Assembly: GCF_030766825.1 (NCBI RefSeq) | Contig: NZ_JASFDV010000022.1 | Location: forward strand, 20,474-84,473 | DNA length: 64,000 nt | Direction of reading: 5' to 3' | Origin: Nocardiopsis sp. CC223A | Lineage (GTDB): Bacteria; Actinomycetota; Actinomycetes; Streptosporangiales; Streptosporangiaceae | Shown here: piece after piece, positions 46,072 through 54,586 of the stretch | Numbering within the stretch: position 1 is the first letter of the stretch | Layout of the letters: each line of letters begins with the position of its first letter | Made by a program: the position numbers and the translations under genes | The notes under the pieces: model-generated | Told to the model about the DNA's origin: nothing | Seen by the model: only the letters and a program-made list of their open reading frames with translations | Databases searched by the model: none

Positions 46072-46926
46072 TCAGGCCTGTGCGGAGCCGTTGGGCGAGG
46101 CACCCGGGTCGCGGGGCTGCGCCCCGTTGGGCGTGGTCCCCGGCGCACTCCGCCGGGCGGCCCGGCGGGCCTGGTCCTGTTGGGCGGCGCGCGCCTGGGC
46201 GGCCTTGGCCAACTGCTCCTGGACCTGCTTGGGCACGGTGATCGGCAACAGCTCGCCGGGCGGGACGGGCTGGTCGCCGCGCACCACGACGACATCGGAG
46301 AACAGCTTCTCCGCCTCGGCCATCATCTCCGGCTTGGCGGCGCCCTCACCGCGGATCACACCGCGCAGCACCCAGCGCGGGCCGTCCACGCCGATGAACC
46401 GGACCCGCTGGGCCAGCTGGCGGCCGTCCTCGGTGGTCCGGCCGGGCACCGGGACCAGGGCCTTGAGCTCGGGGCCGAAGGTGCCGTCGTGGTCCTCGAC
46501 CTTGCCGCCCTGCTTCTCGACCTGCTCGCGCAGTTCCTCGCGCATCTCGTCCCACAGGCCCGACGACTTGGGTGCGGCGAAGGGCTGCACCTGGACGGCG
46601 CTCTTGCCGCGGACCAGGGTCACGCCGATGACCTTCTGCTTGCCCTGGGCGTCCTGGGCCACGTTGACCTGGATCTCGGTGCCCTGTTCCTGGGGCACCC
46701 GGATCCCGCCCAGGTCCATGCGCTTCAGCTCGGGGGCGTCCTCGGCGGCGTCCCACGGACCGTTGGACCGGTACCGGTCGGCCTCCTTGACGGGTTCGCC
46801 GCCGGGATCCGCCGCGGCCCCGGGATGCACCTCGTTGTCGAAGGAGACGGCACCGGCCGCGCCCTCACGAGGGGCCCCGGCTCTGCCGGCCTCTTCTTTC
46901 CGCTTCTTGCGGCGGCGTCCAAACAC
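46072..46926 (-). CDS. DUF3710 domain-containing protein
   Basis: The 284-aa protein starts with a very basic segment (MFGRRRKKRKEEAGRAG). The DUF3710 domain (about residues 60-230) follows, with WDAAEDAPELKRMDLGGIRVP, VQPFAAPKSSGLWDEMREEL and RFIGVDGPRWVLRGVI. A low-complexity Ala/Arg/Gln tail ends the protein. The family is nearly confined to actinobacteria, is encoded next to dut, and has no established function. It lies 57 bp downstream of dut and is probably in the same transcript. Confidence 0.9.
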   Translation of the reverse strand: MFGRRRKKRKEEAGRAGAPREGAAGAVSFDNEVHPGAAADPGGEPVKEADRYRSNGPWDAAEDAPELKRMDLGGIRVPQEQGTEIQVNVAQDAQGKQKVIGVTLVRGKSAVQVQPFAAPKSSGLWDEMREELREQVEKQGGKVEDHDGTFGPELKALVPVPGRTTEDGRQLAQRVRFIGVDGPRWVLRGVIRGEGAAKPEMMAEAEKLFSDVVVVRGDQPVPPGELLPITVPKQVQEQLAKAAQARAAQQDQARRAARRSAPGTTPNGAQPRDPGASPNGSAQA

Positions 46927-46983
46927 GCCCTCACCTCTTCGTTCTCCGTTGGTCCCGGGGTCGCACCGGGTCGGGGACGTACG

Positions 46984-47460
46984 TCACCGCAGTGCGGCGC
47001 TGCCCCCGGTCGAACCGAAACCGCCCGCTCCGCGCACCGACTCGGGCAGGGTGTCCGCCTCGACGAACACGGCCCGTTCCACACGCTGGATCACCAACTG
47101 CGCGATCCGGTCGCCCCGGATGAGTTTCACGGGGTCCGCGGAGTCGGTGTTGAGCAGGGTCACCTTGATCTCGCCCCGGTATCCGGCGTCCACCGTGCCC
47201 GGGGCGTTGACGATCGTGAGCCCGCAGCGCGCCGCGAGACCCGACCGGGGGTGCACGAAGGCCGCGTACCCGTCCGGCAGGGCGATGGCCAGGCCGGTGG
47301 GGACGGTGGACCGCTCCCCGGGCGCGAGGACGACGTCCACGGCGGTGTACAGGTCGGCTCCCGCGTCTTGGGGATGCGCGTACTCGGGCAGGGGAAGGCC
47401 GGGGTCCAGGCGGCGGACCGTGATCGGGATCCGTCCGCCCTCCGGGGATGCGCTACTCAC
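46984..47460 (-). CDS. dut: dUTP diphosphatase
   Basis: The 158-aa trimeric enzyme hydrolyses dUTP to dUMP, keeping uracil out of DNA and supplying dTMP synthesis. All five family motifs are present: AGADLYTA, the [12 protein letters not shown] phosphate-binding loop, [24 protein letters not shown] and the C-terminal Gly-rich [11 protein letters not shown] that closes over the substrate. Its length is typical. The ATG at 47460 is followed by a short polar leader. DUF3710 follows in the same direction. Confidence 0.95.
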   Translation of the reverse strand: MSSASPEGGRIPITVRRLDPGLPLPEYAHPQDAGADLYTAVDVVLAPGERSTVPTGLAIALPDGYAAFVHPRSGLAARCGLTIVNAPGTVDAGYRGEIKVTLLNTDSADPVKLIRGDRIAQLVIQRVERAVFVEADTLPESVRGAGGFGSTGGSAALR

Positions 47461-47573
47461 ATTCGCCGAGCCTATCGCCCCCGGGGCGCTGCCTCGGCGT
47501 TCGACGGCGCCCCTCGGGGCCCGCGCCCCGCTTCGTCCCGCCCGTCACCCGCCGCGCCCCCGCGCGAACGCGC

Positions 47574-47605
47574 CGCGGCCGGGGCGGGGATCCGCTCCGG
47601 CCGCG
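47574..47605 (-). terminator. Hairpin downstream of valS
   Basis: A 9-bp perfect stem (47574-47582 with 47597-47605) continues inward with further G/C and G-U pairs. It lies about 20 nt beyond the valS stop, in the 163-bp gap before dut. Confidence 0.65.
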
Positions 47606-47623
47606 ACGGCGCAGGTCACGCGG

Positions 47624-50209
47624 CTAGGCGCCGGGCTCCTCGGTGGCCACGGGCAGGGTGACCTCGACGGTCAGCTCGGCGTCGTCGGTGGGCTGGAAGT
47701 CGATCCCGGCGGCCCGGCCGGCGGCGGCGATGTCGGCGGCCGCGGCCCGGGCGGCCTCGACGCGCTTGCCGGTGACCCGGACCCGCTCGACCTCGGCCCG
47801 CATGGACAGCTTGGCCTCGGACTTGGCCTTGCGGACGGCCCGCAGGACCTCGGCGGTGGCGGCCAGGACGACGGGGTCGCCGTCGGCGGCCGCGGCCCGG
47901 TACTCGGCGGCGTCCGGCCAGGACTGGGCATGCAGGGAACCCTCCTGCCACCAGCTCCAGACCTCTTCGGCCACGAAGGGGACGAAGGGGGCGAAGAGCT
48001 TGTGCAGGGCGCCCAGGGCGATGAGCAGCGCGGCGCGCGCGGACGCGCCCCCGGCCGACCCGGTGTCGTAGGCGCGGGCCTTGACCAGCTCCAGGTAGTC
48101 GTCGCAGAAGTCCCAGAAGAACCGCTCGGTGCGCTCCAGGGCCCGGGTGTGGTCGTAGGCGTTGAACGCCGCGGTGGCGTCCTCCACGACCTCGGCCAGG
48201 GAGGCGAGCATCGCGCGGTCCAGCGGCTCGGTGACGCTCGCCGGGTCGGCGACCGCACCCTCGCCCGCGACGGACATGACGAACTTGCTGGCGTTGAGGA
48301 TCTTGATGGCCAGCCGGCGGCCGACCTTCATCTGTCCCTCGTCCATGGCGGTGTCGGTGCCCAGACGGCCGCTGGCCGCCCAGTACCGGACCGCGTCGGA
48401 GCTGTACTTCTCCAGCAGCGCCAACGGGGTGACGACGTTGCCCTTGGACTTGGACATCTTCTTGCGGTCCGGGTCCAGGATCCAGCCGGAGATACCGGTG
48501 GTGTGCCAGGGCAGGGTGCCGTTCTCGAAATTGGCGCGCACGACCGTGGAGAACAGCCAGGTGCGGATGATGTCCTGGCCCTGGGGGCGGAAGTCCATCG
48601 GGAAGACGCGGCGGAACAGGTCCTCGTCGCGCTCCCAGCCGGAGGCGATCTGCGGGGACAGCGACGAGGTGGCCCAGGTGTCCATCACGTCGGGGTCGCC
48701 CATGAACCCGTTCGCCCGGCCGCGCTGCTCCTCGGTGTACCCGGCGGGCGCCTCGGAGCTGGGGTCGACGGGCAGCTGCTGCTCGGTGGGCAGGATCGGC
48801 TCGTCGTAGCGCGGGTTGCCGTCGGCGTCCAGCGGGTACCAGACCGGGAAGGGGACGCCGAAGAAGCGCTGGCGGCTGATCAGCCAGTCGCCGTTGAGGC
48901 CCTCGACCCAGTTCTCGTAGCGGGCGCGCATGTGCTCGGGGTGCCAGGTGAGCTGACGGCCCCGCTCGACGAGCTGTCGGCGCAGGTCCTCGTCACGGCC
49001 GCCGTTGCGGATGTACCACTGGCGGGTGGTGACGATCTCAAGGGGCTTGTCGCCCTTCTCGTAGAACTTGACCGGGTGGGTGATGGGCTTGGGGTCGCCG
49101 ACCAGGTCACCGCTCTCGCGCAGCATCTCGACGACCCGCTCGCGGGCGGTGTGGACGGTGGCGCCGACCAGGCGGTCGTAGGCCTCGCGGGCCGCGCCGG
49201 ACTCCAGGCCCGCGGGCGGGTCGGCGATGATGCGCCCGTCCCAGCCGATGATGGGCCGGGTCCCCAGCTGGAGCTCACGCCACCAGGTGACGTCGGTGGT
49301 GTCGCCGAAGGTGCAGATCATGGCGATGCCGGACCCCTTCTCGGGGTCGGCGAGCCGGTGCGCCCTGACGGGGACCTCGACGCCGAAGACCGGCGTGGTG
49401 ACGGTGGTGCCGAACAGGTCCCGGTACCGCTCGTCGTCGGGGTGGGCGACCAGGGCGACGCAGGCCGCGAGCAGCTCGGGGCGGGTGGTCTCGATGTGGA
49501 CCGGGGTGCCGTCGGGCTTGTGGAAGGCGACCTTGTGGTAGGCGCTGGGCCGCTCGCGGTCCTCCAGCTCGGCCTGGGCGACCGCGGTGCGGAAGGTGAC
49601 GTCCCACAGGGTGGGCGCCTCGGCCATGTAGGCCTCGCCGCGGGCGAGGTTGCGCAGGAAGGCACGCTGGGCGGCGGCCCGGGAGTTGTCGTCGATGGTG
49701 GCGTAGGTGTGCCGCCAGTCGACGCTGAGGCCCAGACGCCGCCAGATCGACTCGAAGACCTTCTCGTCCTCGGCCGTGAGCCGGTCGCACAGCTCGATGA
49801 AGTTGCGGCGGGAGATGGGGACCTGCCGCTTGGGGTCGGGCTTGGCCGGGGGCTCGAACTCCGGGTCGTAGGCGACCGACGGGTCGCAGCGGACGCCGTA
49901 GTAGTTCTGGACCCGGCGCTCGGTGGGAAGGCCGTTGTCGTCCCAGCCCATGGGGTAGAAGACGGCCTTGCCGTTCATCCGCTGGAAGCGCGCGACGGTG
50001 TCGGTGTGCGTGTACGAGAAGACGTGGCCGATGTGCAGCGACCCCGAGACCGTGGGCGGCGGGGTGTCGATGGAGTAGACGTCCTCGCGCTCGGCCGTGC
50101 GGTCGAAGTGGTAGACGCCGGACTCATCCCATACGTCGACCCACTTCGCCTCGATACCGTCCAGCGAAGGCTTGTCGGGCATGCGGAAGGAATGAGAGCG
50201 GTTGGTCAT
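47624..50209 (-). CDS. valS: Valyl-tRNA synthetase, short type without C-terminal coiled coil
   Basis: The 861-aa class I synthetase carries HIGH (residues 59-62, GSLHIGHVFSYTHTDT), the editing domain with ETTRPELLAACVALVAHPDD, the KKMSKSKGNVVTP loop and an anticodon-binding domain. It lacks the long C-terminal coiled coil of ordinary bacterial ValS. Its N terminus (LDGIEAKWVDVWDESGVYHF) and the YPMGWDDNGLPTERRVQNYY motif recall the archaeal/rickettsial-type branch. ATG at 50209 has no ribosome-binding site. A TACCAT ends 6 nt before it, so the message may be leaderless. No T-box was recognised. Confidence 0.92.
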   Translation of the reverse strand: MTNRSHSFRMPDKPSLDGIEAKWVDVWDESGVYHFDRTAEREDVYSIDTPPPTVSGSLHIGHVFSYTHTDTVARFQRMNGKAVFYPMGWDDNGLPTERRVQNYYGVRCDPSVAYDPEFEPPAKPDPKRQVPISRRNFIELCDRLTAEDEKVFESIWRRLGLSVDWRHTYATIDDNSRAAAQRAFLRNLARGEAYMAEAPTLWDVTFRTAVAQAELEDRERPSAYHKVAFHKPDGTPVHIETTRPELLAACVALVAHPDDERYRDLFGTTVTTPVFGVEVPVRAHRLADPEKGSGIAMICTFGDTTDVTWWRELQLGTRPIIGWDGRIIADPPAGLESGAAREAYDRLVGATVHTARERVVEMLRESGDLVGDPKPITHPVKFYEKGDKPLEIVTTRQWYIRNGGRDEDLRRQLVERGRQLTWHPEHMRARYENWVEGLNGDWLISRQRFFGVPFPVWYPLDADGNPRYDEPILPTEQQLPVDPSSEAPAGYTEEQRGRANGFMGDPDVMDTWATSSLSPQIASGWERDEDLFRRVFPMDFRPQGQDIIRTWLFSTVVRANFENGTLPWHTTGISGWILDPDRKKMSKSKGNVVTPLALLEKYSSDAVRYWAASGRLGTDTAMDEGQMKVGRRLAIKILNASKFVMSVAGEGAVADPASVTEPLDRAMLASLAEVVEDATAAFNAYDHTRALERTERFFWDFCDDYLELVKARAYDTGSAGGASARAALLIALGALHKLFAPFVPFVAEEVWSWWQEGSLHAQSWPDAAEYRAAAADGDPVVLAATAEVLRAVRKAKSEAKLSMRAEVERVRVTGKRVEAARAAAADIAAAGRAAGIDFQPTDDAELTVEVTLPVATEEPGA

Positions 50210-50224
50210 GGGGCAATGGTAGTG

Positions 50225-50246
50225 CGCTCCGGAGCGTGATCGCTCC
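50225..50246. promoter_or_regulatory. Overlapping palindromes in the valS promoter region
   Basis: CGCTCCGGAGCG (50225-50236) is a perfect palindrome. GGAGCG (50231-50236) also pairs with CGCTCC (50241-50246) across 4 nt. The two share a half-site and lie 16-37 bp upstream of the valS start, overlapping its likely promoter. They could be alternative RNA hairpins or a repressor site. Confidence 0.4.
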
Positions 50247-50458
50247 TGGATTCTCGGCACGGTACGCACCGATGTGCCACGCCCCGGAACGATCCGCCGG
50301 ACACTCCCCGGCCGGCTCCCCCCGGAGCGCCCGACCCGCGCCCGGGGTGCTCCGCCGACGAGGGGGTGCGCGCGTGAAAGGATCGTTCCGGTAGACCATG
50401 GGGTGACGGGCGGTCCGCCGCCCGTGCCCGTGCACTCGACAAGAACGGTGAACGATTC

Positions 50459-50737
50459 ATGGCTAAGAAGGACGGCGGTGAGGTCGCCCCGGTCCTGTTG
50501 GGCTTCGTGGCCGGGTTCGCGGCCGAGTTCGTCATGCGCAAGGCGCTGACCTTCGCGTGGACCCGTGCGACCGGCGAGGAGCCGCCCACGGACCTGGAAT
50601 CCCCTGACGTGAGCCTGGGCCGCGCCCTGGGCTGGGCCGTCGTCGCCGGTGTCGGCGTCGAGGTGGCCCGGGTCCTGGCCGTGCGCACCGCCCGCAAGGG
50701 CCTGCACCGGACGGCTCCCGAAGCGCTGGAGGCCTGA
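50459..50737 (+). CDS. DUF4235 domain-containing small membrane protein
   Basis: The 92-aa protein is a DUF4235 member. Two hydrophobic helices (PVLLGFVAGFAAEFVMRKAL and LGWAVVAGVGVEVARVLAV) flank a short polar loop containing WTRATGEEPPTDLESPDVS. Proteins of this family are small actinobacterial membrane proteins without assigned function. ATG at 50459 has only a weak purine tract upstream. It is divergent from valS and followed by a long hairpin. Confidence 0.85.
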   Translation: MAKKDGGEVAPVLLGFVAGFAAEFVMRKALTFAWTRATGEEPPTDLESPDVSLGRALGWAVVAGVGVEVARVLAVRTARKGLHRTAPEALEA

Positions 50738-50746
50738 CCCCCGGAA

Positions 50747-50803
50747 ACGACGACGGTGGGCGGCCCACCGCACTGATCCGTGCGGTCGGCCGTCCACCGT
50801 CGT
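50747..50803. terminator. Long hairpin after the DUF4235 gene
   Basis: A 16-bp outer stem with a single G-U pair (50747-50762 with 50788-50803) continues into a second 7-bp pairing around TGATCC. It is followed on the plus strand by a short T run. It also lies 90 bp from the convergent DUF4193 stop. Confidence 0.75.
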
Positions 50804-50892
50804 CGGTTTCGCTCCCCGTGCGTGCGCGTCCCGTCAAGGGGGGGCGCACCGGACGCCCCGGAACGGGGCGATGCCTCGACCGTCCCGGCCGG

Positions 50893-51189
50893 TCAGGCGC
50901 ATTCCTTGCAGACCAGCTGTCCGGCCCGCTGCTCGGCGAGCTGGCTGCGGTGGTGCACCAGGAAGCAGCGCGAGCAGGTGAACTCGTCGGCCTGACGCGG
51001 CAGCACCCGAACGGCGAGCTCCTCGCCCGACAGGTCGGCACCGGGCAGTTCCATGCCCTCCGCGACCTCGTCGGGGTCGATGTCGATCGTGCCGGTGCCC
51101 TTGTCCACGCGCCGAGCCTGCAGTTCCTGAAGGCTGTCCTCGTTGATGTCCTCGTCAGTCTTGCGCGGGCTGTCGTAGTCGGTGGCCAT
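50893..51189 (-). CDS. DUF4193 family protein
   Basis: The 98-aa protein is a DUF4193 member found across actinobacteria. An acidic N terminus (MATDYDSPRKTDEDINEDSL) is followed by a central VDIDPDEVAE-like segment and a C-terminal four-Cys zinc ribbon, CSRCFLVHHRSQL...CKECA. It probably binds zinc and may contact nucleic acid or RNA polymerase, but its role is unproven. ATG at 51189 matches the family start. It normally neighbours dut. Here valS and DUF4235 intervene. Confidence 0.9.
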   Translation of the reverse strand: MATDYDSPRKTDEDINEDSLQELQARRVDKGTGTIDIDPDEVAEGMELPGADLSGEELAVRVLPRQADEFTCSRCFLVHHRSQLAEQRAGQLVCKECA

Positions 51190-51694
51190 CTCTGCTAACT
51201 CCATCCCCCTCGTTCAGTGCCTCGTCGCGCGGGTAGTAACGCTTGAGAGACCTCGGTTGTGCCCGGTTCGGCCGATGAGTTTTCCCGATTACCGGTGAAC
51301 CGTGCCCCCTCCCGGGCCACCGCTCACAGGTCGGCAGCACTTTTTGCGGGACCGTGTCCGAAGGCGGCCAGAAGAGTCGCCGCTTTCGACCCGGTTTCCC
51401 CTGGAGTACTACCCGGCATCGGGTGTCCCGTAGACCTGGAAAAGCCGTTCCGCCCACCCCGGACAAAGCGCGGATCACTCCCTCACCGCGGGCGAAAACC
51501 GAAGACATGCCCACGTCAGGAGGGATTCCCTCCGTGTCCACGCCCGAGGCAGCATACCCACCCGAGGTCGGCGCACGTGACCCGGATGGGCGTGTCTTCG
51601 GACACGTATAGATACCACGAAGCGTGGCGTGACGCAGCTTGGGCCCTATTACCTGGCCCCAGGCGATATGTTCGGCGGGTCGAAAGGGCCCGGT
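51190..51694. other. Intergenic stretch upstream of DUF4193
   Basis: No supported gene occupies these 505 bp. Flanking genes both run leftward, so it contains the DUF4193 promoter and the 3' end of the sensor-kinase transcript. Notable structures are GGAGGG/CCCTCC around ATT (51519-51533) and a UUCG-capped hairpin, CGTGTC-TTCG-GACACG (51591-51606). GGGCC/GGCCC around a 9-nt A/T-rich loop lies at about 51641-51660, 35 bp past the kinase stop, and may terminate it. Confidence 0.45.
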
Positions 51695-52987
51695 TCAGCG
51701 CCGTTCGGGCGTCTCGCCTGATGGGACGGGAAGGCAGACGGTGATCACCAATCCGCCACCCGAACGTGGCCATGCGGTGACCACGCCTTCGTGGGCGCGC
51801 ACCACCGAGCGGACGATGGACAGGCCCAGCCCGGCGCTGCGGCCCGAGCCCACCCGGTCGCCCGATCCGCGGCGGAAGGGCTCGAAGAGGCCCTCGATCT
51901 CGTAGGCGGGGATCACCTTGCCGGAGTTCTCCACCTGGACGGCCGGCAGGCCCTCGTACAGGCCGCTGCGGACGGTGATCTCCCCGTCGGGGACGTTGTA
52001 CTTGAGGGCGTTCTCCACCAGGTTGGCGACCAGCCGCTCCAGCAGGACCGGGTCGCCGACGACCACGGCCGGGCGCAGGTCCTGGCGCAGTCCCAGCTTG
52101 GAGTCGGTGATCTCCGAGGCGAACTGGCTGAGCACCGTGCCGGCCACCTCCCCCAGGTCGACGCGGGCGCGCACCTCCAGCTCCCGGTCGCTCTTGGCGA
52201 GGAAGAGCAGGCCGTCGATGAGGCGCTCGTGGCGGGCGTTGGTCTCCAGCAGGGTCCTGCCGACGGACTTCAGGTCCGAGGAGACGTCCGGGGCGCTGAG
52301 CGCCACCTCCAGCAGGGTGCGGTTGATCGCCAGGGGCGTGCGCAGCTCGTGGGAGGCGTTGGCGACGAACCGGCGCTGGCCGTCGAAGGCGCGGTCCAGG
52401 CGCTCCAGCATGCCGTCGAAGGTGTCGGCCAGCTCGCGGATCTCGTCGTCGGGGCCGGACAGGGCGATGCGCTCGTGCAGGTCGCGTTCGGAGAGCCGGC
52501 GCGCGATGCGGGTGATCTTCTGTAGGGGGGACAGGGCCCGGCCCGCGACCGCGTACCCCAGGGCCACCGCGAGCAGCCCCACCAGGAACAGCGCGAGCAG
52601 CGAGAACCGGGTGACGTGGGTGAGGACCTCCTCGATGAGGTACCCGTGCGCCGCCAGTTCGGCCGCGCTGTCCTCGCTGAGCAGGGCGTTGAGCAGCACC
52701 GCGACGATCAGGTAGTTGACCAGGACCAGCACCGAGCCCGCGGCGAAGAACAGCATCCCGTAGATGAGGGTGAGCCGGGCGCGCAGGCTGAGGTTGTCGG
52801 CGAACCGGTGGACCCGCTCGGAGGCGGCCGAGCGCTCGGCCCCCGAACGGACCGGGGCGGCCGCGCCCAGGCGGCGCCAGGTGCCGGTGTCCCCCGGGCG
52901 GGTGGGTTCCACTCCGCCGTTGTGGGCCGTGTCCGCGGGCCGTGCCCGCCCGGTGGACCGCTCGCCGTCCGGGTCGGGCGGTGTCAC
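51695..52987 (-). CDS. Two-component sensor histidine kinase
   Basis: The 430-aa kinase has a hydrophilic N-terminal extension (about 65 residues), membrane helix 1 (about 70-95), a short extracytoplasmic loop of about 30 residues and helix 2 (about 125-150). HAMP, HisKA with RRFVANASHELRTPLAI (phospho-acceptor His about 217) and HATPase_c with NLVENALKYN and SGRSAGLGLSIVRSVVRAHEG follow. The short loop suggests membrane-level rather than ligand sensing. GTG at 52987 overlaps the response-regulator stop (GTGA), so the two are translationally coupled. Confidence 0.93.
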   Translation of the reverse strand: MTPPDPDGERSTGRARPADTAHNGGVEPTRPGDTGTWRRLGAAAPVRSGAERSAASERVHRFADNLSLRARLTLIYGMLFFAAGSVLVLVNYLIVAVLLNALLSEDSAAELAAHGYLIEEVLTHVTRFSLLALFLVGLLAVALGYAVAGRALSPLQKITRIARRLSERDLHERIALSGPDDEIRELADTFDGMLERLDRAFDGQRRFVANASHELRTPLAINRTLLEVALSAPDVSSDLKSVGRTLLETNARHERLIDGLLFLAKSDRELEVRARVDLGEVAGTVLSQFASEITDSKLGLRQDLRPAVVVGDPVLLERLVANLVENALKYNVPDGEITVRSGLYEGLPAVQVENSGKVIPAYEIEGLFEPFRRGSGDRVGSGRSAGLGLSIVRSVVRAHEGVVTAWPRSGGGLVITVCLPVPSGETPERR

Positions 52988-53637
52988 AGCCGGTATCCCG
53001 CGCCGGGCACGGTCTGGATGACGGGTGGTGCGCCGAGTTTCTTGCGCAGGGTCATGACGGTGACCCGCACGACGTTGGTGAAGGGGTCGGCGTTCTCGTC
53101 CCAGGCCTTCTCCAGCAGGCCCTCGGCGCTGACCACGGTCCCCTGGGCGCGCATGAGGACCTGGAGCACCGCGAACTCCTTGGGCGTCAGGGCGATCTCC
53201 CGCCCCTCCCGGTGGACCCGGTGGTTGGCCGGGTCCAGGGTGATGCCGTGCCGCTCCAGGACCGGGGGCAGCGGCGGGGTGGAGCGCCGGGCCAGCGCCT
53301 GCACGCGGGCCACCAGCTCGGGGAAGTGGAAGGGCTTGGCCAGGTAGTCGTCGGCGCCCAGGCGCAGGCCCTCGACCTTGGCCTGGACGGTGTCGGAGGC
53401 GGTGAGCATCAGGATGCGCCCGTTGTAGCTCTCGCCCACCAGGGTGCGGGCGACCTCGTCGCCGTGGGTACCGGGCAGGTCGCGGTCCAGCACGACCACG
53501 TCGTAGTCGTTGACCGCGGCGTGTTCCAGGGCGGTGTCGCCGTCATAGACCACGTCCACGGCCATGGCCTCACGACGCAGTCCCACCGCGACGGCGTCGG
53601 CCAGGACGCGTTCGTCTTCGACCACGAGTACACGCAC
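52984..53637 (-). CDS. OmpR/PhoB-family response regulator
   Basis: The 217-aa protein has a receiver domain (residues 1-120) with acidic pocket VVEDE, phospho-acceptor Asp51 (VVLDRDLPG) and Lys in LAKPFHF. A winged-helix output domain (about 130-217) contains LTPKEFAVLQVLM and VRVTVMTLRKKLG. GTG at 53637 is chosen because GAGGA precedes it and translation begins directly with the receiver strand RVLVVEDE. The 5' region contains a terminator-like hairpin with a T run just ahead of the ribosome-binding site, implying leader-based control. Confidence 0.93.
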   Translation of the reverse strand: MRVLVVEDERVLADAVAVGLRREAMAVDVVYDGDTALEHAAVNDYDVVVLDRDLPGTHGDEVARTLVGESYNGRILMLTASDTVQAKVEGLRLGADDYLAKPFHFPELVARVQALARRSTPPLPPVLERHGITLDPANHRVHREGREIALTPKEFAVLQVLMRAQGTVVSAEGLLEKAWDENADPFTNVVRVTVMTLRKKLGAPPVIQTVPGAGYRL

Positions 53638-53669
53638 GTCAAGTCCTCTTCGGTACCTGGGAAAAAGGG

Positions 53670-53707
53670 GCCGCTGCCGGCGCATCCCCCAACACACCGG
53701 CAGCGGC
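53670..53707 (-). promoter_or_regulatory. Terminator-like hairpin A in the response-regulator leader
   Basis: A perfect 11-bp stem (53670-53680 with 53697-53707) has a 16-nt loop containing ATCCCCCAAC on the plus strand. Read leftward it is followed by CCCCTTTTTC and then directly by the ribosome-binding site of the response regulator. This is the form of an intrinsic terminator used as an attenuator. Confidence 0.6.
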
Positions 53708-53860
53708 GTTCTCGGTCCCGGCCGCGTCAACCGTTCTCTCACGGCGGGGGTAAGGAGACGGTAAACCCGCCGCGCCGTCGGCGCGAACCGGACCTCGTCC
53801 TCACCCCGCGCCGGGGACGGGCGCTGGGCCGGGAGTCTCACGACCCCCTTGTGCGCGGGG

Positions 53861-53899
53861 CGTCGCCGTCGGCGAATCCCCCAACCGCCGACGGCGACG
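53861..53899 (-). promoter_or_regulatory. Hairpin B sharing the loop of hairpin A
   Basis: A perfect 14-bp stem (53861-53874 with 53886-53899) is extended by outer G/C pairing to about 53851-53908. Its 11-nt loop contains exactly the same ATCCCCCAAC (53876-53885) as hairpin A. The stems differ in sequence. It lies upstream of A in the presumed leader. Confidence 0.55.
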
Positions 53900-54327
53900 T
53901 AACCCCGCACATCTCGAATCTGACACATCAAGAATAAGAAACAAGTAAGCACCGGGCTTTACCCGCAGATGTGTCATGGGACACGTTCCGCGAACGGGCG
54001 GGCGAGCGGTCCGCACCCGCGCGGCGGCCGTCGCGGCGCGGTCGGCGCCACCCCCGCCCACAGGGGCTTTTCCATCCTACGGAAAGGATCCGCGATCGCG
54101 GTGCGGATCACGGAAACATCACTCACCGGGGCCGGTGGTTTGACATGGGTCACAGTGCGGTAGACGTAAGTGGCACGCGCGGAACCCGACCGGAAAGGGC
54201 GGACCGCGACGTGCTCGCATGTCACAGGGACGTGACCACACCGCATTGCGCACGCACGGCAACGTGCGCGACACCTAATGCGACCGGAGCGCGGGAGTTC
54301 TCCGGTCCTACCCCTGGAAGAGGTGCA

Positions 54328-54489
54328 ATGGGCGAGTTCTTCGCGGAGATCAAGGTCCGTATCAACGAGACCCGCGGTGCGCTCCAGTCGGCGCAGGCCG
54401 TCGGCGACGAGTTCCTCATCGACACCCACACGTCGGAACTTGAGGACCTGTACCGCATCGCCGCTCGCAACGGCATCGACTGCGCCTGA
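54328..54489 (+). CDS. 53-residue acidic protein of unknown function
   Basis: The gene encodes MGEFFAEIKVRINETRGALQ followed by SAQAVGDEFLIDTHTSELED and ending in NGIDCA. It is predicted to be mostly helical and soluble, with one Cys at the next-to-last position. GGAAGAGG precedes the ATG at 54328 and a TTGACA-type promoter lies about 180 bp upstream. A strong hairpin follows. I do not recognise a family. The combination of promoter, ribosome-binding site and terminator around an isolated short ORF supports a real gene. Confidence 0.75.
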   Translation: MGEFFAEIKVRINETRGALQSAQAVGDEFLIDTHTSELEDLYRIAARNGIDCA

Positions 54490-54536
54490 GCCGACGCCCG
54501 GATCCCCGGGACCGGGACGCGGCCCATCGGGTCGAC

Positions 54537-54572
54537 GGGGGCGCGGTGGAACGGGTGTTCCGCCGCGCCCCC
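54537..54572. terminator. Bidirectional hairpin between the 53-aa gene and inositol monophosphatase gene
   Basis: A 16-bp stem with one G-U pair (54537-54552 with 54557-54572) and a GGGT loop lies between the convergent stops. Confidence 0.75.
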
Positions 54573-54586
54573 ACGCGCGCCCGCCG

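Larger units (their letters stand above)
53638..54327. promoter_or_regulatory. Long divergent region between response regulator and 53-aa protein gene
   Basis: These 690 bp have no protein gene I can support. They hold two strong hairpins with the same loop sequence (separate entries) and an A/T-rich patch at 53905-53960 suited to a leftward promoter (TATTCT reading leftward). A rightward promoter candidate, TTGACA (54140-54145) with TAGACG or GACGTA 15-17 bp further, serves the small-protein gene. Confidence 0.5.

Noticed and set aside
46091..50239. Plus-strand frame of about 1380 codons
   Set aside because: It is the antisense shadow of DUF3710, dut and valS, all of which have intact motifs.
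50210..50458. T-box leader upstream of valS
   Set aside because: No T-box bulge sequence, specifier loop or antiterminator was recognised, and the leader appears too short or absent.
53670..53908. 6C RNA on the plus strand
   Set aside because: Loops have five, not six or more, consecutive C residues, and the hairpins are about 150 nt apart instead of adjacent. Kept only as a structural observation.
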